In this document: piece after piece, positions 19,165-28,902 of the stretch
How the letters are laid out: every line of letters begins with the position of its first letter
Numbering within the stretch: position 1 is the stretch's first letter
Assembly: GCA_029785615.1 (NCBI GenBank)
Contig: JAFLZH010000003.1
Coordinates: 51,719 to 115,718, forward strand
Source of the DNA: Nitrososphaerota archaeon
Lineage (GTDB): Archaea > Thermoproteota > Nitrososphaeria > Nitrososphaerales > Gagatemarchaeaceae
Direction: 5' to 3'
DNA length: 64,000 nucleotides
Notes under the pieces: generated by a model
Told to the model about the DNA's origin: nothing
Databases searched by the model: none
What the model saw: the letters and a program-made list of their open reading frames with translations, nothing else
Program-made: the position numbers and the translations under genes

Positions 19165-20277
19165 TTGGCTTTCATCCCCGTGAACAAACCGCTCATCGGG
19201 GAGGAGGAGAAGAAGGCGGTCCTCGACGTGGTGTCCTCGGGCATGTTGGTCAACGCCTCCTACGAGGGAGGCCCCTGGGTGAGGGCGTTCGAGGGGAAGG
19301 CGAAGAGCCTGCTCGGGACGCGGCACGTGGTGGCGGTGAACTCGGGGACCGCGGCCCTGCACACGGTCCTGATGGCCCTGGGGGTCAAGCCCGGGGACGA
19401 GGTGATAGTCCCGTCGTTCACCTTCCTGGCGACGGCCAACGTGGTCCTCGCCTGCGGAGCCAAGCCGGTCTTCGTCGACATAAAGGAGGACTACAACATG
19501 GACCCGGCTGCGCTGAAGAGGGCGGTGACCGGGAAGACGAAGGCGGTCATACCGGTCCACATCTACGGCTACCCCGCTGACATGGACGAGATACGCGAGG
19601 TCGCCGCGGAGAGATCGATACGGGTGGTCGAGGACGCCGCCGAGTCTCTGGGGGCGACCTACAGGGGGACCCAGACGGGCAAGCTCTCAGACGCAGGGTG
19701 CTTCAGTCTCTACGCCACCAAGGTGGTTACCTCCGGGGAGGGGGGCGCCATCTCGACGGACGACGACGAGCTCGCCGACAGGCTCAGGCTGGTCAGGAAC
19801 CACGGCCAGGTGCATGGCTACGACTCCAGGCACCTGGGGTACAACTACCGCCTGCCGGAGATGAGCGCTGCCCTCGCGTCGGTCCAGATGGACAGGCTGG
19901 ACGGGTTCCTGAAGGCGAGGGCCAGGAACGCGAAGTACCTCGGCGAGCGCCTTGCAGGGGTGCGGGGGTCGAAGTTCACCCAGGCCTCCGCCGACAGGAC
20001 GCACGTCTTCTATCTCTATACGCTGCACCTCGCGAAGAACAGGGACAAGGTCCAGCAGGCACTCAAGGCGGCGGGGGTCGGATCTGCCGTTTACTGGCCG
20101 ACCCCGGTGCACAGGACTCCCCTGTACAGCGAGCTCGGCTACGCTGAGAAAGAGCTGCCTGTGACCGAAGACTCCGCGGGCCACGTCCTCTCCATCCCGG
20201 TCCACCCTGGCCTGACCCAGGACGAGCTCCAGACGGTGGCCGACTCGTTCCTGGCCGCAGCGCGCGAGCACCTGTAG
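19165..20277 (+). CDS. DegT/DnrJ/EryC1 family PLP aminotransferase
   Basis: VNSGTAALHTVLMALGVKPGDEVIVPSFTFLATANVV, VEDAAESLGATY, FSLYATKVVTSGEGG (PLP Lys). Confidence 0.94.
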   Translation: MAFIPVNKPLIGEEEKKAVLDVVSSGMLVNASYEGGPWVRAFEGKAKSLLGTRHVVAVNSGTAALHTVLMALGVKPGDEVIVPSFTFLATANVVLACGAKPVFVDIKEDYNMDPAALKRAVTGKTKAVIPVHIYGYPADMDEIREVAAERSIRVVEDAAESLGATYRGTQTGKLSDAGCFSLYATKVVTSGEGGAISTDDDELADRLRLVRNHGQVHGYDSRHLGYNYRLPEMSAALASVQMDRLDGFLKARARNAKYLGERLAGVRGSKFTQASADRTHVFYLYTLHLAKNRDKVQQALKAAGVGSAVYWPTPVHRTPLYSELGYAEKELPVTEDSAGHVLSIPVHPGLTQDELQTVADSFLAAAREHL

Positions 20278-20290
20278 AGGGAGGGCCCGC

Positions 20291-20839
20291 ATGAAGACAT
20301 TCGTATCCATGATGTGCCATCCGGAGCGGGAGCCGAAGATAGACGTCCCCCAGGACGAGAGGTACGAGCTCTACGTCAACAAGACCCCGAACTACGCCGA
20401 GGCGTACAAGCAGGCGATAGGGATGGCGCTGGAGAGGGGGGCAGACCTGGTGACGGCGGACACAGACGGCTACCACCCTGCGGCCGAAATCGCCAAGCTC
20501 GCCGCGGGGGATTTCGGGGACGGGGCGTTCCTCGTCCTCCCATACCGGGAGAACATAGGGTTCCAGTCGAAGTCGTTTTCGTACTTCTTCTCCCTGCTCG
20601 AGAGGAGGCGGGTCAGGGACTCAACCAGCGGGCTCTGCAGGCTGTCGCTGGACCTGATGAGGTCCCTCCCGCCCCTGAAGGCGACGGACATGACGGTCCA
20701 CATCGAGATACTGAAGCGCGCCCTGAAGTCAGGGGCGCGGCTGGTCCAGTACGGGTACCTGTCATCGGCCAACGACGAGGCGGAGTCGAGGAGGACGAAG
20801 TACTACCAGCTGAAGCTCATCGGGGCGGCCTTCAGGTAG
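20291..20839 (+). CDS. Short GT2-like glycosyltransferase (DPM1-like fragment/minimal form)
   Basis: NYAEAYKQAIGMALERGADLVTADTDGYHPAAEIAKLA resembles the GT2 DxD region. Confidence 0.6.
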   Translation: MKTFVSMMCHPEREPKIDVPQDERYELYVNKTPNYAEAYKQAIGMALERGADLVTADTDGYHPAAEIAKLAAGDFGDGAFLVLPYRENIGFQSKSFSYFFSLLERRRVRDSTSGLCRLSLDLMRSLPPLKATDMTVHIEILKRALKSGARLVQYGYLSSANDEAESRRTKYYQLKLIGAAFR

Positions 20840-20953
20840 CCCCCAGACGTTGCCCCGGCGGGGATGGACATCGGCGGGCCGCGACAGAAGGCGGTCGGGT
20901 GGAACCGGCGCGTCCCAGCACTCTCCTTGACCGAGGCGGAAGGGAGCTCCCGG

Positions 20954-21205
20954 CTACCTCTCGGCGCGGCTCCCAAGCAGCACGAGCTTCGACTTCTGTC
21001 CTCGCGACCCGTCGCCTTCGGGCGATGAGCACGGGCAGTCCCGTCTGCACTCAACGGTAATCACGTGCCCGGTCGGCCAGTGGGGGACGCCCAGCAGCCT
21101 GCTGCGGGTCACGTGGTGCTTCCAGCGTCCCCCCTCGAACACCACTTCGTGGCCGCAGTTCCTGCAGCGGCCGAACTCAAGCCTGGCGAACTCAAGCCTG
21201 GCCAT
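20954..21205 (-). CDS. Small zinc-ribbon protein
   Basis: CRNCGHEVVF...CRRDCPC; 83 aa. Confidence 0.5.
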   Translation of the reverse strand: MARLEFARLEFGRCRNCGHEVVFEGGRWKHHVTRSRLLGVPHWPTGHVITVECRRDCPCSSPEGDGSRGQKSKLVLLGSRAER

Positions 21206-21331
21206 CCCCTCTGAGGGATGCTTGCGGCTTATTAGGCGATAGGCGCGGGATGCGGGTAATGGTGCGGCGGGTCAGCTCTGCGGAGGTCGGCCCTTGCAAG
21301 GTCAGGGAAGCAGTCGGGCGGCTGGGATAAG

Positions 21332-21640
21332 ATGGAGCATGCGCGCCGGGGGGTTGGGTCCCTGGGACGGTCGAAGTTGGTGCGGACGGTGGTCTGTCTT
21401 CTGGCAGCCGCGGGGTGCTTCGCGGTCGCGCTGAGCCAGTATGAAGTCTACGCGCAGCCTTCCACTCGGTACTGCACCAGCCCGGTTCTCAGCGCGCCGT
21501 TTCCCTGCGACATCGGGGCGGTCGGCGTGGCGTTCATCTTCGCGCTGGCTGCCCTGGCGCTCCTGGCGATGGGCGTCCGGGGGGCGCTGAGGAACATGAG
21601 GGGGTCGGGCCGGGTCCGCAGCGGGGGCGACTGGGCATGA
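21332..21640 (+). CDS. Small two-TM membrane protein
   Basis: Two hydrophobic segments; no family recognised. Confidence 0.4.
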   Translation: MEHARRGVGSLGRSKLVRTVVCLLAAAGCFAVALSQYEVYAQPSTRYCTSPVLSAPFPCDIGAVGVAFIFALAALALLAMGVRGALRNMRGSGRVRSGGDWA

Positions 21641-21736
21641 CCGCCAGCCGAGCCTTCGCTCCGAGGGCTGATGAGCCGTTCGACCCGGTCGCTAGCATAA
21701 GATAGAAATACGAGGGGAGGCGGGCGAATCAACGAA

Positions 21737-21949
21737 TTGAGCGAAGCTACCCCCGCGCCAGCCCCGGAGACGACGCCGAAAGAGCAGCCAGCCAAGGTCT
21801 TCGCGGGTGCGGTATACGAGTGCGTGCGGTGCGGGACCAAGACCACCCAGGAGGAGCTTTCGAGGCTCCCCGAAGTGAAGTGCATCTGCGGCTACAGGGT
21901 CTTCCGAAAGGTGCGGCCGTCTGTCGTCAAGCAGATCAAAGCCGTCTGA
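21737..21949 (+). CDS. rpoP: DNA-directed RNA polymerase subunit Rpo12 (RpoP)
   Basis: YECVRCGTKTTQEELSRLPEVKCICGYRVFRKVRP. Confidence 0.9.
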   Translation: MSEATPAPAPETTPKEQPAKVFAGAVYECVRCGTKTTQEELSRLPEVKCICGYRVFRKVRPSVVKQIKAV

Positions 21950-22030
21950 GCGGCCTTCCAATCCTTCGTCGATTGTCTATCCATAGTTCACAGGTTTAAT
22001 TAGCCGCTGCAATGCGGCGGTCTGACCGCT

Positions 22031-23074
22031 TTGTATCTGATGCAGAGCAAGGAGAGGGCAGCCATACTGGGGTATGGGGCCTACGTCCCATACTACAGGC
22101 TCCCGACCACCGAGATAGCGCGCGTCTGGAAGGGGGGAGGTTCCGGGCCCAACGTGGAGAAGGCAGTGGCCGCCATTGACGAGGACACCGTGACCATGGC
22201 AATCGAGGCGTCGCGGTACGCCATGAAGATGGCCGGGACGGATAAGCTGGGCGCAGTCTTCGTGGGGACCGAGTCGAAGCCCTACGCCGTGAAGCCCTCA
22301 AGCACCATGGTCGCCCAGGCCCTGGGCCAGCACCACACCCTGGCCGCTGACCTGGAGTTCGCCTGCAAGGCCGGGACCGAGGCGATGCAGATAGTCACCG
22401 GGCTGGTGGGGTCGGGGATGATCGAGGCGGGGCTCGCTGTGGGGATGGACACCGCCCAGGGGAGGCCCGGGGACGACCTCGAGTACACGGCCGCGAGCGG
22501 GGGGGCAGCCTATGTGATAGGCAGGATGTCAAAGAAGGCGCTGGCGGTCATCGACTGCAGCACTTCGTTCGTTTCAGACACAGGGGACTTTTGGAGGCGG
22601 GCCCACGAGAGGTATCCGCGGCACCTCTCCAGGTTCACGGGTGAACCGGCGTACTTCTATCACATCGAGAACTCCGTAAAGACGCTCTTCGAAGAGACCG
22701 GGCACAAACCGTCGGACTTCAAGTACGCGGTCTTCCACCAGCCGAACCCTAGGTTCCCCGTCGAGGTGGCCTCCAGGCTGGGGTTCACCATGGAGCAGAT
22801 CAAGACAGGGCTCCTCAACCCGCTGATAGGGAACACCTACTCCGGGAGCTCCCCCATAGGGCTGGCCGCCGTCCTGGACGAGGCCCAACCAGGGGACAAG
22901 ATACTCGTGGCGAGCTTCGGCTCGGGGGCGGGTTCCGACGCTTTCTGCATTGAGGTTTTGGAAGGGGTCACTGGTGCGAGGGGGGTGAACCCCACTGTGA
23001 GGTCGATGCTGGAGCGGAGCACCAAGATCGATTACTCCACATACTCGAAGTTCAGGGACAAGCTGCACAAGTAG
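22031..23074 (+). CDS. Hydroxymethylglutaryl-CoA synthase
   Basis: ILGYGAYVPYYRLPT...EFACKAGTEAMQIV (catalytic Cys)...FHQPNPRFP...GNTYSGSSPIGLAAVLD. Confidence 0.95.
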   Translation: MYLMQSKERAAILGYGAYVPYYRLPTTEIARVWKGGGSGPNVEKAVAAIDEDTVTMAIEASRYAMKMAGTDKLGAVFVGTESKPYAVKPSSTMVAQALGQHHTLAADLEFACKAGTEAMQIVTGLVGSGMIEAGLAVGMDTAQGRPGDDLEYTAASGGAAYVIGRMSKKALAVIDCSTSFVSDTGDFWRRAHERYPRHLSRFTGEPAYFYHIENSVKTLFEETGHKPSDFKYAVFHQPNPRFPVEVASRLGFTMEQIKTGLLNPLIGNTYSGSSPIGLAAVLDEAQPGDKILVASFGSGAGSDAFCIEVLEGVTGARGVNPTVRSMLERSTKIDYSTYSKFRDKLHK

Positions 23075-23082
23075 GCGATAGT

Positions 23083-24246
23083 GTGAGCGGACAAAGGGCG
23101 TACGTGGCCTCGGTCGGGATGACCCCCATCGGGGACCACTGGGGCAAGTCCATCCTGGACCTGGCCGTCGACGCATCGAGGGGTGCTCTGGCAGGGCTGG
23201 GGGGGAAGAAGGTCGACCAGGTGATAGTCGGGAACATGTTCAGCGCCGTGGGCGCAAGCCAGGAGCACCTGGGGGCCCTGGTGACCAGCGCTCTGGGGCT
23301 TAGGGGGACGCCGGCGTTCAAGGTGGAGGCGGCCTGCGCGTCCGGGGGGTCGGCGTTCAACACAGGGTACAGGCTGGTGAAGTCTGGGGCGATAGGGAGC
23401 GCCCTGGTCGTAGGGGTCGAGAAGATGCGAGACCTCGAGCCAGAGGAGGCGTCCCGGGCCCTGGCCATGGCGGAGTCGGCCGAGTACACCCAGTTCGTCG
23501 GCGCGACATTCGCGGCCCTCAACGGCCTCCTGGCCAGGCTCTACATGGAGCAGGAGAACGTCACCAGGGACGAGCTGAGCGCGATGCCCGTGCTGGACCA
23601 CGCCAACGCCGTCACCGCCGCCCATGCGCAGTTCAGGAAGGCCATCACCCCCGAGGTGGTGTCCAGATCCGCCCTCATCTCCGACCCGCTGAGGCTCTTC
23701 GACTGCGCCCCGGTGGGGGACGGGGCCGCGGCGGCCCTGATCGTGAACGACGACGCCCTGGCGGGGGCCAAGGGGGGGCACGTCGAGATCCTTGGAGGGA
23801 AGATCGCGACCACCGAGTTCAGCGTGTACGAGAGGGAAGACATGCTCGACTTCCTGGCCACGAAGGAGGCGTTCAAGGGGGCCATGGCGGAGGCAGGGCT
23901 GGCCCCAGGCAAGCTGAGCCTGGCGGAGGTGCACGACGCCTTCTCCGTGGTCGGCGCGCTCTCACTGGAAGCCATGGGGTACTCGAAGCGCGGCCAGGGC
24001 TCCAAGGACGCCAAGGCAGGGAAGTACTCGATGGACGGCGAGCTCCCCATCAACACCTTCGGGGGGCTGAAGGCCCGGGGGCACCCGGTTGGCGCGACCG
24101 GGATGTACCAGATAGCGGAGGCCTTCCTCCAGCTGGCTGGGAAGGCGGGGAAGAACCAGGTGGAAGGGGCGCAGTACGCCGCCACCCAGAACATCGGAGG
24201 GGTGGACTCCACCAGCGCGGTGCACGTCTTCGGGAGGGCTTCGTAG
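23083..24246 (+). CDS. Thiolase (acetyl-CoA acetyltransferase family)
   Basis: VEAACASGGSAFNTGY, EVHDAFSV, GGLKARGHPVGATGMYQIAE. Confidence 0.95.
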   Translation: MSGQRAYVASVGMTPIGDHWGKSILDLAVDASRGALAGLGGKKVDQVIVGNMFSAVGASQEHLGALVTSALGLRGTPAFKVEAACASGGSAFNTGYRLVKSGAIGSALVVGVEKMRDLEPEEASRALAMAESAEYTQFVGATFAALNGLLARLYMEQENVTRDELSAMPVLDHANAVTAAHAQFRKAITPEVVSRSALISDPLRLFDCAPVGDGAAAALIVNDDALAGAKGGHVEILGGKIATTEFSVYEREDMLDFLATKEAFKGAMAEAGLAPGKLSLAEVHDAFSVVGALSLEAMGYSKRGQGSKDAKAGKYSMDGELPINTFGGLKARGHPVGATGMYQIAEAFLQLAGKAGKNQVEGAQYAATQNIGGVDSTSAVHVFGRAS

Positions 24247-24633
24247 TTGGCCATACAGTACTGGAGGATAAGGGACAGGTACTACCGGCTCATCGGGAGC
24301 AGGTGCGGGGCCTGCGGGTCCGAGTTCTTCCCTCCTGTCTACAGGTGCAAGAAGTGCGGGTCCGAGGACATCGCCGACAGGGAGATGCCCAGGACAGGCA
24401 AGATACTGACGCACACCCTGCTCCACGAGCCGCTCCCAGGGTTCGAGGCCCTGGCCCCGTTCTACCTCGCCGTGGTGAAGCTCGACAACGGGGCGAAGGT
24501 GCTCACCCAGATAGTCGACTCACCCCCTGATGCGGTGAAGTCGGGGGCCAAGGTCAGGGCGGTTGTGAGGAGGGCCAAGGTGGACGGAGACTCGGGGCAG
24601 ATCTTCTACGGCTACAAGTTCGTGGTGGAGTAG
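24247..24633 (+). CDS. DUF35 zinc-ribbon/OB-fold protein, thiolase/HMGS partner
   Basis: CGACGSEFFPPVYRCKKCGS plus OB fold; starts immediately after thiolase stop. Confidence 0.92.
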   Translation: MAIQYWRIRDRYYRLIGSRCGACGSEFFPPVYRCKKCGSEDIADREMPRTGKILTHTLLHEPLPGFEALAPFYLAVVKLDNGAKVLTQIVDSPPDAVKSGAKVRAVVRRAKVDGDSGQIFYGYKFVVE

Positions 24634-24638
24634 GCCGC

Positions 24639-25227
24639 TCAGGGCGCCTCCCGCATGACGACGCTGCTCTTCCCGTAGGGCCCGACGACCTCGAACCCCT
24701 CCCTCTCGAACATCGACTTCGTCCCGAACCAGGCCGCCAGCGCCCCCCTGTGGGTAATCGGATACGCCTCCACTGTCCCTCCACCCCGGGCTCTGATGGA
24801 GTGAGTCCAGGGCGGCCGCCAGGGCCAGCTTGGCGACCTCTCTGCGCCGGTACGCCCTGTCGACGGACAGGCAGGTGACCCTCCAGATCTTCTCCCCTCC
24901 GTCAGGCCCGAGGGCCTTGTAGCTTCTGGCCACGTCGACCCTGGGGAGCTCCTCCCTGGGGCCGTACTGGCACCACCCTACGGGCTCCGCGCCGTCGTAC
25001 ACCAGGATGCCGTGGGCCCGCCCCTGCTCGACGAGAGGCTTCTTCTCGTCCCGGTTCCTCCTGGCCTTCCGCTCCAAAGGCCACCCCCTGGTCTCCTTCG
25101 GGGGCCGCTCCCGCTGATAGTAGATGCACCAGCAGACCCCCCACTCGCCATGCTTGCCGAAGAGCTTCTGGAAGTCGGGCTAAGTCTCCTTCGAGAGCTC
25201 CCGCGTGTAGAAGTCGGGCCGGGGCAC
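24639..25227 (-). pseudogene. GNAT-family N-acetyltransferase disrupted by in-frame TAG and a frameshift
   Basis: VPRPDFYTRELSKET*PDFQKLFGKHGEWGVCWCIYY...WRVTCLSVDRAYRRREVAKLALAAALDSL (frameshift about 24795) IRARGGGTVEAYPITHRGALAAWFGTKSMFEREGFEVVGPYGKSSVVMREAP*. Confidence 0.85.
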
Positions 25228-25330
25228 GCCCTGGCATGCGGCCGGGGGCGTTAACTGCGTCGCGCCTGAGCCAAGGGATCCCGGAGAGCCACGACAGTTA
25301 AGACGAATGCGGCGGCAAGGGTGCGGGGCG

Positions 25331-26641
25331 ATGGCATACACAGAGCTCGTGCTCGCGTCATTCCTGCTCATAGCGCTGGCCTCGGTCCTGATATCCAGGA
25401 AGGTCAAGACGCCCTATACCATCCTCCTGGTGCTGATGGGGCTGATCCTGGCCGCCGTCCCTGTGGCGGGGTTCACCGGGCTGACAGGCTTCTTCACGAC
25501 CCTGGCGAACGAGCAGCTGTTCGTGGGGCTCGTCCTCCCGCCGATACTCTTCGAGAGCGTCATGAGCATCAAGGCTGCCGACTTCCGGGCGGTCTACAGG
25601 CACGCCTTCGTGATGGCCACCGTGGGGGTCCTGATCTCCGTCCTGGTGGTGGGGGTGGTCCTGTGGAAGGTGGTCGGCTTCTCCCCGCTCGTGTCCTTCC
25701 TCTTCGCCGCGCTGATCTCTCCCACGGACGTGGCCACGGTCCTCGAGGTCTTCGCCAGGGTGAACGTCCCGTCGAAGCTCGCCGCCCTGGTGGAGATGGA
25801 GTCTGTCTTCAACGACCCGACAGGCATCGCCGTGTTCACCGTCGTCCTGACCTCTTCGGCGGCCGCAGGCCTTCAGCCGGTGAGCGCCCTTGCCACCTTC
25901 ACCTACATCCTCACGGCAGGGATGCTCGTCGGGTTTGGCGTGGCCTGGGGGGCGCGCCAGGTCCAGCCATTGGTCACCGACGCGGTGACCCAGGTGGTGC
26001 TGACTCTGGTGGCGGTCTACGGCTCCTTCGCCCTGGCATCGGCCATAGGGGCGTCGGGGCTGATAGCCGTCGCCGTCACGGGGCTCTTCTACGGGAACAC
26101 GGTCCTGCTGAACATAGAGAGCAAGAAGGTGGGGGACGTCACCAGGGAGTTCTGGAGCATCATCGCGTTCGTGGCGAACGCCGCGGCCTTCTTCTTCATC
26201 GGGGTCAGCACCAACATATTCCTCCTGGCCACGAGCGTGGGCGCGTTCGTGGTGGCCTACGGGGTGGTGGTCATGGCCAGGATAACGTCGGTCTACCCTA
26301 TCCTCAGCATCATGAAGGTGGAAGGGCGGGAGACCGCCTCCAGCTGGATGAACGTCTCGACCCTGGGGGGGATGAGGGGGGCCCTGGCCATAGCCCTCGT
26401 CTCCGCCGTCCCCCTGGCGGCCAGGCAGCCCGTGGCGACCCTGACCTTCGGCGTGGTGATGCTGAGCATCCTCCTCCAGGGGCCCCTCCTCGAGCGCTAC
26501 GCCAACAGGGTGTTCGGCCACCAGGAGACCCTGCAATCAGGCGAGGCTGACGAGGCGCCCCCGGCCCGGGGGCCGGCCCAGACCTCCGCGGAGCCTTTAT
26601 CACCGGAGCCCGAAGAGCGGGACGACGATGAGCTTCGATGA
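25331..26641 (+). CDS. Na+/H+ (cation:proton) antiporter, CPA1/NhaP type
   Basis: PTDVATVLEVFARVNVPSKLAALVEMESVFNDPTGIAVF signature. Confidence 0.93.
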   Translation: MAYTELVLASFLLIALASVLISRKVKTPYTILLVLMGLILAAVPVAGFTGLTGFFTTLANEQLFVGLVLPPILFESVMSIKAADFRAVYRHAFVMATVGVLISVLVVGVVLWKVVGFSPLVSFLFAALISPTDVATVLEVFARVNVPSKLAALVEMESVFNDPTGIAVFTVVLTSSAAAGLQPVSALATFTYILTAGMLVGFGVAWGARQVQPLVTDAVTQVVLTLVAVYGSFALASAIGASGLIAVAVTGLFYGNTVLLNIESKKVGDVTREFWSIIAFVANAAAFFFIGVSTNIFLLATSVGAFVVAYGVVVMARITSVYPILSIMKVEGRETASSWMNVSTLGGMRGALAIALVSAVPLAARQPVATLTFGVVMLSILLQGPLLERYANRVFGHQETLQSGEADEAPPARGPAQTSAEPLSPEPEERDDDELR

Positions 26642-28106
26642 GATAGTCAGGCTGGGGCAGCAGAGAGGGTTCTTCTTCAAGACGGCGGAGAGCTACCCCA
26701 ACACCCCGGCCGGGTTCCTGGACTACGGGCCCCAGGGGGTCGGCCTGAAGAACAGGATGGTGGAGCTCTGGCGCCGCGTGGTGGTCAAGAGGGACGGGAT
26801 GCTCGAGATAGACGGGTCCCAGATACTCCCCAGGGCGGTCTTCGAGGCGTCGGGGCACCTCTCCAGCTTCACCGACCCCTTCGTGAAGTGCGCGAAGTGC
26901 GGCTCCGTCTTCCGGCCGGACAAGCTCATCGAGGAGAAGACAGGCAAGGGGGTCCCTGAGAAGCTCGGCGACGCCGAGTACGACCAGGAGATGGAGCGGT
27001 CCGGGGTGAAGTGCCTGAAGTGCGGGTCCAGGCTCTCCGGGACGACCAGGTTCAACATGATGTTCAAGGTGGGGATCGGGCCCGCCCAGGAGGAGGCCTA
27101 CCTGAGGCCGGAGACCTGTCAGAGCATATTCGTCGACTTCCCGCTACTCTTCAAGACCCAGAGGGTCAAGCTCCCCGTGGGGATCGCCCAGGTGGGGCGG
27201 AGCTTCAGGAACGAGATCGCCCCGAGGCAGGCGCTGATCAGGCTCAGGGAGCTCAACCAGGCGGAGGTGGAGGTGTTCTTCAACCCGAAGAAGGCCGACG
27301 ACCCGCGCTTCGACGCTTCGCTGGACAAGGCCCTGTCGTTCAGGCTCCCGGACGGGACGGACGCGAGGATGACCGTGGGCGAGGCGAGGGAGAAGGGGGT
27401 GGTCCCGCACAAGCTGGCGGGGCACTATCTGGCGCTGATCGCGGGGTTCTACGAGGACGCCGGCATCGGACCAGATGCCATCAGGTTCAGGGTCCTGGCA
27501 GAGGAGGACAGGGCGTTCTACTCGAGGGCTGCCTTCGACCTCGAAGCGAAACTCTCCTGGGGGTGGGTGGAGCTGGTGGCCTGCAACTACCGGGGGGACT
27601 TCGACCTCGGAGGGCATGCGAGGGTGAGCGGGAGCAACTTCACAGTAGACGACGACGGGGAGAAGGTCCTTCCGCACGTCTTCGAGCTGTCCCTCGGCAT
27701 AGACAGGAGCATGTTCGCCGTGATGGAGTCGTCGATGAAGGGGGAGGGGGAGAGGAGGGTGATGGCGCTGCGGCCCTACCTGTCTCCAACCCAGGTGTGC
27801 GTGTTCCCGCTGGTGAACAAGGACGGACTGCAGGAGGGGGCGCGGAGGGTCTACGAGGACCTCAGGGAGTCCTTCGACGCTTTCTACGACGAGTCCGGGG
27901 GGATAGGGAGGCGCTACGCCCGGGCGGATGAGGCCGCGGTCCCCGCCTGCGTCACATTCGACTACGACTCGCTGAAGGACGGGACCGTCACCCTCCGCGA
28001 CAGGGACACGAGGGCCCAGGAGAGGGTGTCTGTACCCGAACTAAGGTCGAGGCTCGCGGAGCTGACCCGCAGCCCCGCTATAGGGAAGAGAGGGCCAGGT
28101 AGATAG
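26628..28106 (+). CDS. glyS: Glycyl-tRNA synthetase (class IIa, archaeal)
   Basis: GYGPQGVGLKNRM-like YGPQGVGLKN, FNMMFKVGIGP, LRPETCQSIFVDF, C-terminal anticodon domain. Confidence 0.95.
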   Translation: MSFDEIVRLGQQRGFFFKTAESYPNTPAGFLDYGPQGVGLKNRMVELWRRVVVKRDGMLEIDGSQILPRAVFEASGHLSSFTDPFVKCAKCGSVFRPDKLIEEKTGKGVPEKLGDAEYDQEMERSGVKCLKCGSRLSGTTRFNMMFKVGIGPAQEEAYLRPETCQSIFVDFPLLFKTQRVKLPVGIAQVGRSFRNEIAPRQALIRLRELNQAEVEVFFNPKKADDPRFDASLDKALSFRLPDGTDARMTVGEAREKGVVPHKLAGHYLALIAGFYEDAGIGPDAIRFRVLAEEDRAFYSRAAFDLEAKLSWGWVELVACNYRGDFDLGGHARVSGSNFTVDDDGEKVLPHVFELSLGIDRSMFAVMESSMKGEGERRVMALRPYLSPTQVCVFPLVNKDGLQEGARRVYEDLRESFDAFYDESGGIGRRYARADEAAVPACVTFDYDSLKDGTVTLRDRDTRAQERVSVPELRSRLAELTRSPAIGKRGPGR

Positions 28107-28902
28107 CCAGGGCGGCCCAGGCCCCGGCTACCGTCGAGAGGACGTTCACTATGTTGTTCTCCACGAACGGGGAGCCCCGGGTGGCCCTCGTCTTCTCCCC
28201 GCAGTGCTTCAGCGCCTCGGTGGGTTTCAGGCAGACCACGCAGTGCCCCCTCCTCTGGACCGCGGCGCCGGCCAGGCTGTCGGCCAGCGCCCCGAAGAGG
28301 CCGCCGCCGAGGCAGGCGGGGATCGTCAGGTACGGGTCTTGGAGGACCCCCAGCGAGAGCGCGATCACCCCGATGACCACCGAGGCGACCATGGCGCCCG
28401 CGAACCCGAGCGGCGAGACCCCCCCTGACGTCCCAGGCGACACGGCCTTCGACGGGTTGGTGATCAGCCTGGGCTGGGAGCGGCTGAGGAGCCCGAGCTC
28501 AGTCGCCGCCGTGTCGGCCGCCGAAGCGGAGACCGCGCCGAGGAACATGGCGGCCAGGGGCTGGCCGGGCTGGACGAGGTTCCAGACGGCGATGATGGAC
28601 GCGAGCCCCCCGTTTGCCAGTATGTGGGGCCAGTTGCGGGCGCCCCCCTTCCCCTGGGCGCCCCCCAGCCGCCTCTTGTAGCCGTACTTGTAGAGGGTGA
28701 AGGCGACCCCGAGGACGAAGAAGACAGCGACGACCACGAACCACTGGAGGCCGCCCCCGTAGATCACAGAGAACCCCACCGCGGCGCTGGCCAGGAACCC
28801 CCTCGAGTCGATGGCCCTCGCGACCACGGCAGCCAGGGCCACGGCCAGGACCAGGAAGAACTCGACCACGGCCCACACGAAGGTGATCAATGTCGTCCCC
28901 AC
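28078..28902 (-). CDS. DUF92 family integral membrane protein
   Basis: ATAALVGFS-like N-terminus, ASAADTAATELGLLSRSQPRLIT, PGTSGGVSPLGFAGAM. Confidence 0.88.
   Translation of the reverse strand: MGTTLITFVWAVVEFFLVLAVALAAVVARAIDSRGFLASAAVGFSVIYGGGLQWFVVVAVFFVLGVAFTLYKYGYKRRLGGAQGKGGARNWPHILANGGLASIIAVWNLVQPGQPLAAMFLGAVSASAADTAATELGLLSRSQPRLITNPSKAVSPGTSGGVSPLGFAGAMVASVVIGVIALSLGVLQDPYLTIPACLGGGLFGALADSLAGAAVQRRGHCVVCLKPTEALKHCGEKTRATRGSPFVENNIVNVLSTVAGAWAALAIYLALSSL

Noticed and set aside
18340-20277. 645-aa ORF as an N-terminally extended DegT aminotransferase
   Set aside because: Extension is E/G/R-rich antisense of the membrane protein; TTG 19165 gives the natural start
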